DNA of 8,819 nt from Frankiaceae bacterium (GCA_947479995.1 CANKBT010000113.1:1-8819), one strand, 5' to 3'; shown: positions 1 through 5,898, numbered from the stretch's first letter. The notes: a model not told the origin generated them from the letters alone. A program made the numbers and translations.

Positions 1-1
1 A

Positions 2-151
2 GCGCCCGGCGCCGGCCCCGTGCACGCCGCGCGGGCGCTCGCCGAGCAGGGCGCGCAGGGCCCGCTCACCACGGTGCTCGCGCTGGGCTCGGCGCCCGCG
101 GCCGTCGCCCGCCCGGCGGTCGCCGCCGACCCGCTGGCGGCCCGCGACTAG
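2..151 (+). CDS. C-terminal 49 residues of a cut-off protein, possibly DUF5719
   Basis: An open frame enters from the left edge and ends at TAG 149-151. The visible tail contains a GAGPVHAARAL segment, then GPLTTVLALGS, and an Ala/Pro-rich end. This resembles what I remember of the C-terminus of DUF5719 proteins, large extracytoplasmic proteins often encoded just before the metallopeptidase/DUF3499/manB genes in actinobacteria. That link rests on recalled neighbourhood and a short motif, so the family name is tentative. Codon bias (G/C at almost every third position) supports real coding. The stop codon overlaps the stop codon of the convergent gene in the shared CTAG at 148-151, leaving no room for a terminator between them. 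Confidence 0.5.
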   Translation, partial: APGAGPVHAARALAEQGAQGPLTTVLALGSAPAAVARPAVAADPLAARD

Positions 152-633
152 TCCTCGGCGCGCCGCGGGTCGATGACCTCGGGCTCGACGTGCAGCAGCC
201 GCGCGACCTGGTCGACGACCACGTCGTGCACGAGCTCGGCGAGGTCGCCGGCGTCGCCGGCCCGGGCCTCGAGCGGCCGGCGGTAGACCACGACGCGGGG
301 CGCGTGCTCGTCGGTCGCCGGCAGCAGCCGCCCGAGCGGCACCGCGCCCCCGGACGTCTCGTCGACGACGACGCCGGGGTCGTACGCCTCGGCGGCCGGG
401 TCGAGCGGCACGGGCGGGACGTCCTCGACGGCGAACTCGACGTCGCGCAGCTGCTCGGCCCACCGCCCCTCGAGCTCCTGCACGGCGTCGAGCACGAGGT
501 CGTCGAAGCGCTCGCCGCGGGTGCGGGCGAGCGGCACGACGGCGCTCACCGCGCCGACGGTGACGACCGCCGGCACGAGCGGCCCGCGCAGCCCCCGGCC
601 GCGGCGGTCGCGGGCGCGGCGGCGGGAGGTCAC
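148..633 (-). CDS. metallopeptidase-like (zincin fold) family protein, 161 aa
   Basis: A small protein of the actinobacterial metallopeptidase family (PF06262/DUF1025-like), normally found beside DUF3499 and manB. The N-terminus (1-40) is rich in Arg and then hydrophobic. The family core includes ERFDDLVLDAV (41-51), a VVVYRRPLE strand (115-122), and ELVHDVVVDQVARLL (133-147), followed by PEVIDP near the end. The last block is where the zinc motif HExxH would lie, but here it reads H136-D137-V-V-V. The Glu is Asp and the second His is Val, so peptidase activity is doubtful. From memory the mycobacterial relative also lacks the second His, so the loss is probably family-wide. The start is GTG at 633, chosen because a TAGCCT -10 box lies 6 bases upstream. 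It diverges from DUF3499 across 103 bases. Function unknown. Confidence 0.85.
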   Translation of the reverse strand: MTSRRRARDRRGRGLRGPLVPAVVTVGAVSAVVPLARTRGERFDDLVLDAVQELEGRWAEQLRDVEFAVEDVPPVPLDPAAEAYDPGVVVDETSGGAVPLGRLLPATDEHAPRVVVYRRPLEARAGDAGDLAELVHDVVVDQVARLLHVEPEVIDPRRAED

Positions 634-639
634 GCGGCC

Positions 640-645
640 AGGCTA
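640..645 (-). promoter_or_regulatory. -10 box (TAGCCT) of the metallopeptidase-like gene, leaderless
   Basis: On the minus strand TAGCCT is followed by six bases and then the GTG start at 633. That places the expected transcription start at or next to the start codon. No Shine-Dalgarno sequence fits and no clear -35 box is seen. Confidence 0.6.
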
Positions 646-722
646 GGACGGCGCGGCGGCGCGGCGGGGCGCACCGCCGGGCGACACGGACGGGCCTGCT
701 CGCCGCCCGGACCGGCAGGCAC

Positions 723-728
723 TACCGT
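723..728 (+). promoter_or_regulatory. -10 box (TACCGT) of the DUF3499 gene, leaderless
   Basis: TACCGT is followed by eight bases and the GTG start at 737, with no purine-rich ribosome binding site between. The 103-base gap shared with the divergent gene shows no obvious -35 hexamer. Confidence 0.55.
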
Positions 729-736
729 CGCCCCTC

Positions 737-1090
737 GTGAGCCCCCTCCGGCGCTGCTCGCGCACCGCGTGCACCGCGCCCGCCGTCGCGACGCTCACCT
801 ACGTCTACGCCGACTCGACGGCCGTCGTCGGCCCGCTCGCGACCCAGGCCGAGCCGCACTGCTACGACCTGTGCGACGACCACGCCGTCCGCCTCACCGT
901 GCCCCGCGGCTGGGAGGTCGTGCGCCACGAGGAGGAGCCCGGGCTCGTGCGCCCGCGCAGCGCCGACGACCTCGAGGCGCTGGCCGACGCCGTGCGGGAG
1001 GCCGCGCGCCCGTCCGGCGCGCCGCCGGCGGCGGCCCCGCCGGGCACCGGGCGCCGGGGGCACCTGCGCGCCGTCCCGTCGGCCACCTAG
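737..1090 (+). CDS. DUF3499 family protein, 117 aa
   Basis: The core RRCSRTAC...VATLTYVYADSTAVVGPL, then AEPHCYDLCDDHAVRL and PRGWEVVR, is the signature of DUF3499, a small actinobacterial family of unknown function. Cys7 and Cys12 near the start and Cys42, Cys46 and His49 later could form a small zinc site; this is inferred from spacing only. After about residue 65 the protein becomes acidic and then Ala/Pro-rich (90-110), so the tail is probably disordered. No signal peptide or membrane segment is seen, so it should be cytoplasmic. The GTG start at 737 lies eight bases after a -10 box and directly before the conserved Cys motif. It sits between the metallopeptidase-like gene and the zinc-ribbon/manB genes, as in many actinobacteria. 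Confidence 0.9.
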   Translation: MSPLRRCSRTACTAPAVATLTYVYADSTAVVGPLATQAEPHCYDLCDDHAVRLTVPRGWEVVRHEEEPGLVRPRSADDLEALADAVREAARPSGAPPAAAPPGTGRRGHLRAVPSAT

Positions 1091-1100
1091 CCCGCCCGGG

Positions 1101-1123
1101 CCCGCCGGACTAGTCCGTACGGG
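1101..1123 (+). terminator. candidate hairpin after DUF3499, containing a perfect 12-base palindrome
   Basis: CGGACTAGTCCG at 1106-1117 is a perfect palindrome. It is flanked by CCCG (1101-1104) and CGGG (1120-1123), which can extend the stem past a small bulge. It begins 11 bases after the DUF3499 stop. With no U-tract it is a weak terminator candidate and could instead be a protein-binding site. Confidence 0.35.
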
Positions 1124-1188
1124 TCAGGGTCAAGGGATCCGGCGGCAGGGACGAAGGACAGGGCGTCCGCACCTCCCGCCCGAGCCCC

Positions 1189-1192
1189 GGAG
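1189..1192 (+). promoter_or_regulatory. ribosome binding site (GGAG) of the 71-aa zinc-ribbon gene
   Basis: GGAG lies eight bases before GTG 1201 and supports that start. This gene lacks a close -10 box, unlike most genes in the window, so it probably has a real 5' leader beginning somewhere in 1091-1188. Confidence 0.45.
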
Positions 1193-1200
1193 CCGAACCC

Positions 1201-1416
1201 GTGTCCCTGGTCACCACTCCCGCCCGCGCCCTCGCCGTCTGCAGCGTCTGCGCCGGCACCCGCGTCACCGCCATCACCATGACGCTCACCGACGGCTCGG
1301 TCGTCGACTTCGCGTCCTGCCACACCTGCGAGCACAAGTCGTGGACGCAGGGCGGCGCCCCCCTCGACATCAGCACCGTGCTGCGCAAGGCCACCAAGAC
1401 CAAGGTCGCCCGGTAG
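1201..1416 (+). CDS. small zinc-ribbon protein, 71 aa, function unknown
   Basis: Two CxxC knuckles, Cys14/Cys17 and Cys40/Cys43, lie 22 residues apart around the segment TLTDGSVVDF. This is the layout of a four-cysteine zinc ribbon, with His41 and His45 next to the second knuckle. The C-terminus is basic (RKATKTKVAR), which could favour nucleic-acid binding, but this is inference. Similar small proteins, with a CSVC motif followed by a TLTDG and a CHxCEH motif, occur next to manB in other actinobacteria as far as I recall. The GTG start is supported by GGAG eight bases upstream and by the knuckle position; a later start at ATG 1279 would remove the first knuckle. The stop lies 20 bases before the manB start, so the two genes may be partly co-transcribed. 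Confidence 0.8.
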   Translation: MSLVTTPARALAVCSVCAGTRVTAITMTLTDGSVVDFASCHTCEHKSWTQGGAPLDISTVLRKATKTKVAR

Positions 1417-1424
1417 CCGCTCGC

Positions 1425-1430
1425 TAGGGT
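1425..1430 (+). promoter_or_regulatory. -10 box (TAGGGT) of manB, leaderless
   Basis: TAGGGT is followed by six bases and GTG 1437. The 13 bases at 1418-1430 (CGCTCGCTAGGGT) recur exactly at 2799-2811 before the Trm112-like gene. Confidence 0.65.
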
Positions 1431-1436
1431 CGGCCC

Positions 1437-2789
1437 GTGGCTGACCTCTCGAGCATCGTCAAGGCGTACGACGTCCGCGGGCTGGTGCCCTCCCAGCTCG
1501 ACGCCGGCAAGGCGCGGGCCCTCGGCGCGGCCTTCGCCCGCTTCACCGGCGCCGAGCGCGTCGTCGTCGCCCGCGACATGCGCGAGAGCGGCGTCGAGCT
1601 CGGCGCCGCCTTCGCCGACGGCGTGACGAGCCAGGGCGCCGACGTCGTCGACGCCGGGCTCGGCTCGACCGACCTGCTCTACTACGCCGCCGGCACGCTG
1701 GGCGTGCCCGGCGCGATGTTCACCGCCAGCCACAACCCGGCGGAGTACAACGGCATCAAGCTGTGCCTCGCCGGTGCCGCGCCCATCGGCCAGGACACCG
1801 GGCTGGCCGACATCCGCCGCGAGGCCGAGCGCTTCCTCGACGAGGGCGTCCCGGCAGGCGCGCGCACCGGCACGGTGTCGCAGACCGAGCTGCTGCAGGG
1901 CTACGCCGACCACCTCAAGGGCCTCGTGCCCGGGCTCGACGGCATCCGGCCGCTCACCGTGGTCGTCGACGCCGGCAACGGCATGGGCGGCCTCACGGTG
2001 CCCGTCGTCTTCGACGGCCTGCCGCTCACCACCACGCCGCTGTACTTCGAGCTCGACGGCAGCTTCCCGAACCACGAGGCCAACCCGATCGACCCGGCGA
2101 ACCTCGTCGACCTGCAGGCCGCCGTGCGCGCGCAGGGCGCCGACCTCGGCCTGGCCTTCGACGGCGACGCCGACCGCTGCTTCGTCGTCGACGAGCGCGG
2201 CGAGGTCGTCAGCCCGTCGGTGCTCACCGCGCTCATCGCCGCCCGCGAGCTCGAGCGCGAGCCCGGCTCCACGGTGATCCACAACCTCATCACCTCGCGC
2301 GCCGTGCCCGAGGTCGTCGCCGAGCGCGGCGGCACCGCCGTGCGCACCCGCGTCGGCCACAGCTTCATCAAGGCCGAGATGGCCCGCACCGGGGCCGTCT
2401 TCGGCGGCGAGCACAGCGGCCACTTCTACTTCCGCGAGTTCTGGAACGCCGACTCCGGCATGCTCGCCGCGCTGCACGCGCTGGCCGCCCTCGGCACCCA
2501 GGACGGCCCGCTGTCGGCGCTGCTGTCCTCCTACGACCGCTACGCCGCCAGCGGCGAGGTCAACTCCACCGTCGACGACCAGGCCGGCCGGGTCGCCGCG
2601 ATCAAGGAGCGCTTCGCCAGCGCGCCGCAGGACGAGCTCGACGGCCTCACCGTCGACCTCGGCGAGGGCACCTGGTTCAACGTGCGGGCCAGCAACACCG
2701 AGCCGCTGCTGCGCCTCAACGTCGAGTCGCCGACCGCCGAGCGCACCGCCGAGGTCACCGCCGAGGTGCTCGCCGTCGTCCGCGGCTGA
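1437..2789 (+). CDS. manB: phosphomannomutase/phosphoglucomutase, 450 aa
   Basis: A complete alpha-D-phosphohexomutase that interconverts hexose 6-phosphate and hexose 1-phosphate, here most likely mannose-6-P to mannose-1-P for GDP-mannose. All four family loops are present: phosphoserine loop TASHNP (96-101, Ser98 the phosphate carrier), metal loop DGDADR (242-247), sugar-specificity loop GEHSGH (324-329), and phosphate-binding loop RASNTEP (417-423). The N-terminal KAYDVRG (9-15) is also typical. Length matches the family, and it is cytoplasmic with no signal peptide. The GTG start is six bases from a TAGGGT -10 box and directly before the conserved N-terminus. The gene is followed by a Trm112-like protein and an isomerase-type SIS protein, consistent with a mannose-phosphate supply route for envelope glycans. 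Whether it prefers mannose or glucose cannot be read from the sequence. Confidence 0.95.
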   Translation: MADLSSIVKAYDVRGLVPSQLDAGKARALGAAFARFTGAERVVVARDMRESGVELGAAFADGVTSQGADVVDAGLGSTDLLYYAAGTLGVPGAMFTASHNPAEYNGIKLCLAGAAPIGQDTGLADIRREAERFLDEGVPAGARTGTVSQTELLQGYADHLKGLVPGLDGIRPLTVVVDAGNGMGGLTVPVVFDGLPLTTTPLYFELDGSFPNHEANPIDPANLVDLQAAVRAQGADLGLAFDGDADRCFVVDERGEVVSPSVLTALIAARELEREPGSTVIHNLITSRAVPEVVAERGGTAVRTRVGHSFIKAEMARTGAVFGGEHSGHFYFREFWNADSGMLAALHALAALGTQDGPLSALLSSYDRYAASGEVNSTVDDQAGRVAAIKERFASAPQDELDGLTVDLGEGTWFNVRASNTEPLLRLNVESPTAERTAEVTAEVLAVVRG

Positions 2790-2805
2790 CCGGCCGGGCG
2801 CTCGC

Positions 2806-2811
2806 TAGGGT
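2806..2811 (+). promoter_or_regulatory. -10 box (TAGGGT) of the Trm112-like gene, leaderless
   Basis: TAGGGT is followed by seven bases and ATG 2819. It lies in the 29-base gap after manB, so the Trm112-like and isomerase genes can be transcribed separately from manB. Confidence 0.6.
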
Positions 2812-2818
2812 GCCGGGC

Positions 2819-3001
2819 ATGAAGGTCGACGCGTCCCTGCTCGAGATCCTCGCCTGCCCGGTCGACAAGGCGCCGCTGCGCGCCGACGAGGCGGCGCTCG
2901 ACGGCGCCGGCGCGCTCGTCTGCACGTCGTGCGGGCTGCAGTACCCCGTGCGCGACGACATCCCGGTGCTGCTCGTCGACGAGGCGGTGGCGCCCCGGTG
3001 A
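2819..3001 (+). CDS. Trm112-like (UPF0434/YcaR) zinc protein, 60 aa
   Basis: A 60-residue protein with the family pattern LLEILACPVDKAPL (7-20), VCTSCGLQYPVRDDIPVLL (34-52) and an acidic end. Cys13, Cys35 and Cys38 are the visible zinc ligands. Trm112 proteins of eukaryotes and archaea bind and activate SAM-dependent methyltransferases; the role of the bacterial family is much less clear, so no partner is proposed. The ATG start lies seven bases after a TAGGGT box. The stop TGA (2999-3001) overlaps the GTG start of the isomerase gene in GTGA, which implies translational coupling. The same gene pair is common between manB and ahcY in actinobacteria. The gene is easily missed because it is short and lies inside a longer spurious frame. 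Confidence 0.92.
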   Translation: MKVDASLLEILACPVDKAPLRADEAALDGAGALVCTSCGLQYPVRDDIPVLLVDEAVAPR

Positions 3002-4137
3002 CGCAGCCCCCCGGCGGACCGGTCGACCTCGACGACGAGGCGGCCCTCGCCGCCGGCGACCCCGGGCAGATGCTGCCGGCGGTCGCGTCGTCGGCCGCGC
3101 AGGTCCGGGAGGCCGCGGCGCTGGCCGCCGAGGCCGGGCTCGGGCGGCTCGCCGACGACGGCCGGCCGCGCGCCGTCGTCGTCTGCGGCATGGGCGGCTC
3201 CGGCATCGCGGGCGACGTGCTGGCCGCCGTCGCCGGCCCCGGCTGCCCCGTGCCGGTGCTCACCCACCGCGGCTACGGCCTGCCGGCCTGGGTCGGCGCC
3301 GCCGACCTGGTCGTCGCCGTCTCGTGCTCCGGCCGCACCGAGGAGACCCTGTCGGCGCTGGAGGAGGCCGTGCGCCGCGGCTGCCGCCTGCTCGTCGTCG
3401 GCGCCGCCGGCAGCCCCGTCGAGGGCCTCGCCCGCCAGGGCCGCGCGCCCTTCGTGCCGGTGACGCAGGGCCGCCAGCCGCGCGCCAGCGCCTGGGCGCT
3501 GTCGACGCCGCTGCTCGTCGCCGCGCACGCCCTCGGCCTCGCCCCGGCCGGCCCGGAGGAGCTCGAGGAGGCCGCCCTCGTGCTCGAGGAGGGCGCCCGC
3601 GCCTGCGCGCCGTCGGTCGCCGCGGCCGCCAACCCCGCCAAGCGCCTCGCGGCCGACCTCAGCGGCACGCTGCCCGTGCTGTGGGGCACCTCGCCGCTCG
3701 CCGGCACGGCGGCCTACCGCTTCGCCTGCCAGCTCAACGAGAACGCCCAGGTGCCCGCGACCTGGGGGGTGCTGCCCGAGGCCAACCACAACCAGGTCGT
3801 CGCCCTCGACGGCGCGTGGGCCGGTGCCGGCGGTGGCGAGGACGACTTCTTCCGCGACCGCGTCGACGACGTCGAGCGGGCGGGGCTGCGGCTCGTGCTG
3901 CTGCGCGACGCCGACGAGCACCCGCAGGTCCGCCGCCGCACCGAGGTGTCGGCCGACCTGGCCGCCGAGCGCGGCGTGCCGGTGAGCACGGTGCGCGCCG
4001 AGGGCCGGTCGGCGGTCGCCCGGCTGGCGTCGCTCGTGGGCCTCACCGACTGGGCGAGCGCCTACGTCGCGCTGCTCGAGGGCACCGACCCGACGCCCGT
4101 CGACGCCATCACCGCGCTCAAGGCGCGCATCGCCTAG
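2998..4137 (+). CDS. SIS-domain phosphoglucose/phosphomannose isomerase-type protein, 379 aa
   Basis: Two SIS domains of the bifunctional PGI/PMI type, the family that includes mycobacterial TobH. GMGGSGIAGD (64-73) and SCSGRTEET (109-117) form the first sugar-phosphate-binding domain. PRASAW (161-166), QLNENAQVPA (245-254) and LPEANHNQ (259-266) belong to the catalytic part, and DWASAYVALLEGTDPTPVDAI (351-371) is the typical C-terminal block. By analogy with the crenarchaeal PGI/PMI, whose catalytic Glu and His are 16 residues apart, Glu248 and His264 are the likely pair, with Arg162 and Lys375 also in place. It would link fructose-6-P and mannose-6-P just before ManB, though some actinobacterial members may have lost activity. 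The GTG start overlaps the Trm112 stop by four bases. The stop is four bases from the end of the convergent DUF4442 gene. Confidence 0.88.
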   Translation: MTQPPGGPVDLDDEAALAAGDPGQMLPAVASSAAQVREAAALAAEAGLGRLADDGRPRAVVVCGMGGSGIAGDVLAAVAGPGCPVPVLTHRGYGLPAWVGAADLVVAVSCSGRTEETLSALEEAVRRGCRLLVVGAAGSPVEGLARQGRAPFVPVTQGRQPRASAWALSTPLLVAAHALGLAPAGPEELEEAALVLEEGARACAPSVAAAANPAKRLAADLSGTLPVLWGTSPLAGTAAYRFACQLNENAQVPATWGVLPEANHNQVVALDGAWAGAGGGEDDFFRDRVDDVERAGLRLVLLRDADEHPQVRRRTEVSADLAAERGVPVSTVRAEGRSAVARLASLVGLTDWASAYVALLEGTDPTPVDAITALKARIA

Positions 4138-4141
4138 CGCG

Positions 4142-4591
4142 TCAGAAGCGCTTCACGCCCATCCGGTACGTCGCGCGCGACGTCTCGCTGCCGTCGTCCT
4201 CGCGCGTGAAGACGACCTCGACGTCGAAGCGCATGCTGCCCCGCTCGGCGAAGACCGCGCGCGCGGCCGCGGCGTCGTCGACGAGCCGCGCGGTGGCCAG
4301 CAGCGGACCGGTGGCGATCGCGGTGTAGCCGATCCGGGCGTCCTTGACGAGCGGCGCGGCGCCGGCCTCCACGAGGTCGCCGAACTCGGCGAGCAGCAGG
4401 CAGAACGCGGCCGTCTCGCCGAGGCCGAAGATGACCGCGGCGTGCGGCCCGCCGAAGTGCTGGTGCAGCTCGGGGCCGGCGTCGAGGCGCAGGCGCACGT
4501 CGCCGGGGACGGCGCGGAGCACCTCCGGCCCGAGCACCTTGACGAACCCGTCGTTGCCCGCGAGGGCCGAGGCGATGACGTCCTGGTCCAT
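4142..4591 (-). CDS. DUF4442 hotdog-fold protein, thioesterase-like, 149 aa
   Basis: A single hotdog domain of the DUF4442/PaaI-like type. The helix-forming block HQHFGGPHAAVIFGLGETAAF (43-63) is the hallmark, with Glu59 in the position where related acyl-CoA thioesterases keep a catalytic acid. It is followed by beta strands (VKDARIGYTAIATGPLLATARL, then MRFDVEVVFTREDDGSETSRATYRMGVKRF). Length is that of the whole family, and there is no signal peptide. Its substrate is unknown. It is transcribed away from the adenosylhomocysteinase paralogue across only 23 bases and ends four bases from the convergent isomerase gene. The two genes look like a small unit set into the usual manB-to-ahcY neighbourhood. 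The ATG start is six bases from a TAGGGT box on the minus strand. Confidence 0.85.
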   Translation of the reverse strand: MDQDVIASALAGNDGFVKVLGPEVLRAVPGDVRLRLDAGPELHQHFGGPHAAVIFGLGETAAFCLLLAEFGDLVEAGAAPLVKDARIGYTAIATGPLLATARLVDDAAAARAVFAERGSMRFDVEVVFTREDDGSETSRATYRMGVKRF

Positions 4592-4597
4592 GCGCGG

Positions 4598-4603
4598 ACC
4601 CTA
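4598..4603 (-). promoter_or_regulatory. -10 box (TAGGGT) of the DUF4442 gene, overlapping the divergent -10 box
   Basis: The minus strand reads TAGGGT, then six bases, then ATG at 4591. Bases 4602-4603 are shared with the plus-strand TACTGT box, so one polymerase at either box should block the other. Confidence 0.6.
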
Positions 4604-4607
4604 CTGT
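4602..4607 (+). promoter_or_regulatory. -10 box (TACTGT) of the adenosylhomocysteinase paralogue
   Basis: TACTGT is followed by seven bases and GTG 4615. Any -35 contact lies inside the DUF4442 coding region. No ribosome binding site is present, so the transcript is probably leaderless. Confidence 0.6.
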
Positions 4608-4614
4608 CCGTCGC

Positions 4615-5838
4615 GTGGACGACACCGCGGAGCAGGGCCGCCGCCGCACCGACTTCGCGGAGCACGCGATGCCGGTGCTCGGGCTGCTGCGCCGGCGCTT
4701 CGCGGCCGAGCGGCCGCTCGCCGGCGTGCGGGTGGCGGCCTGCATGCACGTCACGCCGGAGACGGCGGCGCTGGCGCGCACGCTCGTCGCGGGCGGCGCC
4801 GCGCTGCACCTGGCGGCCAGCAACCCGCTGAGCACGCAGGACGACGTGGTGGCGGCCCTGCGCGCCGACGGGGTCGACGTGCACGCCCGCCACGGCGCCG
4901 ACCCGGCCGAGCGCGCGCGCCACCTCGAGGCGGTGCTCGAGGCCCGCCCGCACCTGCTGCTCGACGACGGGTGCGACCTGGTGCAGGTGCTGCAGCGGCG
5001 GCCCGAGCTGGCCGAGGGCGTCCGCGGCGGCTGCGAGGAGACCACGACCGGGGTGCTGCGGCTGCGGCAGATGGCGGCCGACGGCGCGCTCGCGCTCGCC
5101 ATGGTCGCGGTCAACGACACGGCCACGCAGCTGCTCGTCGCGAACCGGCACGGCACCGGGCAGTCGACCCTCGACGCGGTCGTGCGGGCCACCGGCACGC
5201 TGCTGGCCGGCGCGGTGCTGGTGGTCGCGGGCTACGGCTGGTGCGGCCGCGGCATCGCCGAGCGGGCGCGCGGGCTCGGCGCGTCGGTCGTCGTCACCGA
5301 GGTCGACCCCGGCCGCGCGCTCGAGGCCGTGCTCGACGGCCACCGCGTGCTGCCCATGGCCGAGGCCGCGGCGCTGGCCGACGTGGTGGTCACCGCCACC
5401 GGCAGCCGCGACGTCGTCACGGCCGCGCACCTGCCGGTGCTGCGCGACGGCGTCGTGCTGGCCAACGCCGGCCACTTCGACGTCGAGGTCGACGTGCCGG
5501 CGCTCGCCGCCGCGGCCGTCGACGTGCACCTCGGCGTGCGGCCGCACGTCGACGCGTACGTGCTGCCGGGCGAGCGGCGGGTGCTGCTGCTCGCGCAGGG
5601 CCGGCTGGCCAACCTGTCGGCGGCCGACGGCCACCCGCCGGCGGTCATGGACGTCAGCTTCGCCGTGCAGGCCCTCGTGCTGCGCCACCTCGCCGCGACC
5701 GACCTGCCGCCCGGCGTGCACGACGTGCCGGCCGAGCTCGACGCCGAGGTGGCCCGCACCAAGCTCGCGGCGCTCGGCGTGCGCCTCGACCGGCTCACGG
5801 CGGCGCAGTCGGCGTACCTGTCGACCTGGCGGGTCTGA
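4615..5838 (+). CDS. divergent short-form adenosylhomocysteinase-like protein, 407 aa
   Basis: A full-length, unbroken member of the S-adenosylhomocysteine hydrolase fold, closer to the short Thermotoga/archaeal form than to the neighbouring AhcY. It has CMHVT (43-47), SNPLSTQDD (69-77), GQSTLDA (182-188), GYGWCGRG (206-213), ANAGHFDVE (283-291), and ends at YLSTWRV without the KxxxYRY tail. Residues matching human His55, Asp131, Glu156, Asn191, His301 and His353 are present (His45, Asp118, Glu142, Asn177, His287, His340). The catalytic Lys186 and Asp190 positions are Gln172 and Ala176, which Thermotoga keeps as Lys and Asp. Cys120 and Cys140 replace Gly and Ser beside the catalytic acids, and AEGRL is AQGRL. 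NAD binding looks possible (Glu229 after the second strand) but normal redox catalysis is unlikely. It may be an SAH-binding pseudoenzyme or act on another nucleoside. The GTG start fits the -10 box. Confidence 0.88.
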   Translation: MDDTAEQGRRRTDFAEHAMPVLGLLRRRFAAERPLAGVRVAACMHVTPETAALARTLVAGGAALHLAASNPLSTQDDVVAALRADGVDVHARHGADPAERARHLEAVLEARPHLLLDDGCDLVQVLQRRPELAEGVRGGCEETTTGVLRLRQMAADGALALAMVAVNDTATQLLVANRHGTGQSTLDAVVRATGTLLAGAVLVVAGYGWCGRGIAERARGLGASVVVTEVDPGRALEAVLDGHRVLPMAEAAALADVVVTATGSRDVVTAAHLPVLRDGVVLANAGHFDVEVDVPALAAAAVDVHLGVRPHVDAYVLPGERRVLLLAQGRLANLSAADGHPPAVMDVSFAVQALVLRHLAATDLPPGVHDVPAELDAEVARTKLAALGVRLDRLTAAQSAYLSTWRV

Positions 5839-5852
5839 CCGCCCGGCCGCCC

Positions 5853-5868
5853 TGACAGAGCGCTGTCA
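5853..5868 (+). promoter_or_regulatory. upstream inverted repeat (TGACAG-N4-CTGTCA), candidate operator
   Basis: TGACAGAGCGCTGTCA has perfect six-base arms around four bases. It lies 42 bases before merR and 14 bases after the preceding stop. A second, degenerate copy starts exactly 30 bases downstream, about three helical turns, which points to a regulator binding two sites on one DNA face. As RNA it could also form a short hairpin ending the upstream gene. Confidence 0.5.
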
Positions 5869-5882
5869 AGGTCGGGCAGGGC

Positions 5883-5898
5883 TGACACGGCGCTGGTA
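5883..5898 (+). promoter_or_regulatory. downstream degenerate copy of the inverted repeat, overlapping the merR -10 box
   Basis: TGACACGGCGCTGGTA matches the upstream copy at 12 of 16 positions. Its last two bases are the first two of the TAGGGT -10 box, so a bound protein would compete with or reshape RNA polymerase there. Confidence 0.45.

Noticed and set aside
4153..5721. Long open frames on the minus strand opposite the adenosylhomocysteinase paralogue, and similar ones opposite manB, the isomerase gene and ahcY
   Set aside because: They are by-products of extreme GC content: compositions are Arg/Ala/His/Gly-rich with no family motif, while the opposite strand encodes clear conserved proteins.
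4615..5838. The adenosylhomocysteinase paralogue as a pseudogene
   Set aside because: No frameshift or stop over 407 codons, normal codon bias, a promoter box in place, and conserved NAD-binding and terminal blocks; the changes are limited to specific active-site positions.
5853..5868. Inverted repeat as a plain terminator of the upstream gene
   Set aside because: Possible, but the six-base stem is short for this GC content, no U-tract follows, and a related copy 30 bases on at the -10 box favours an operator.
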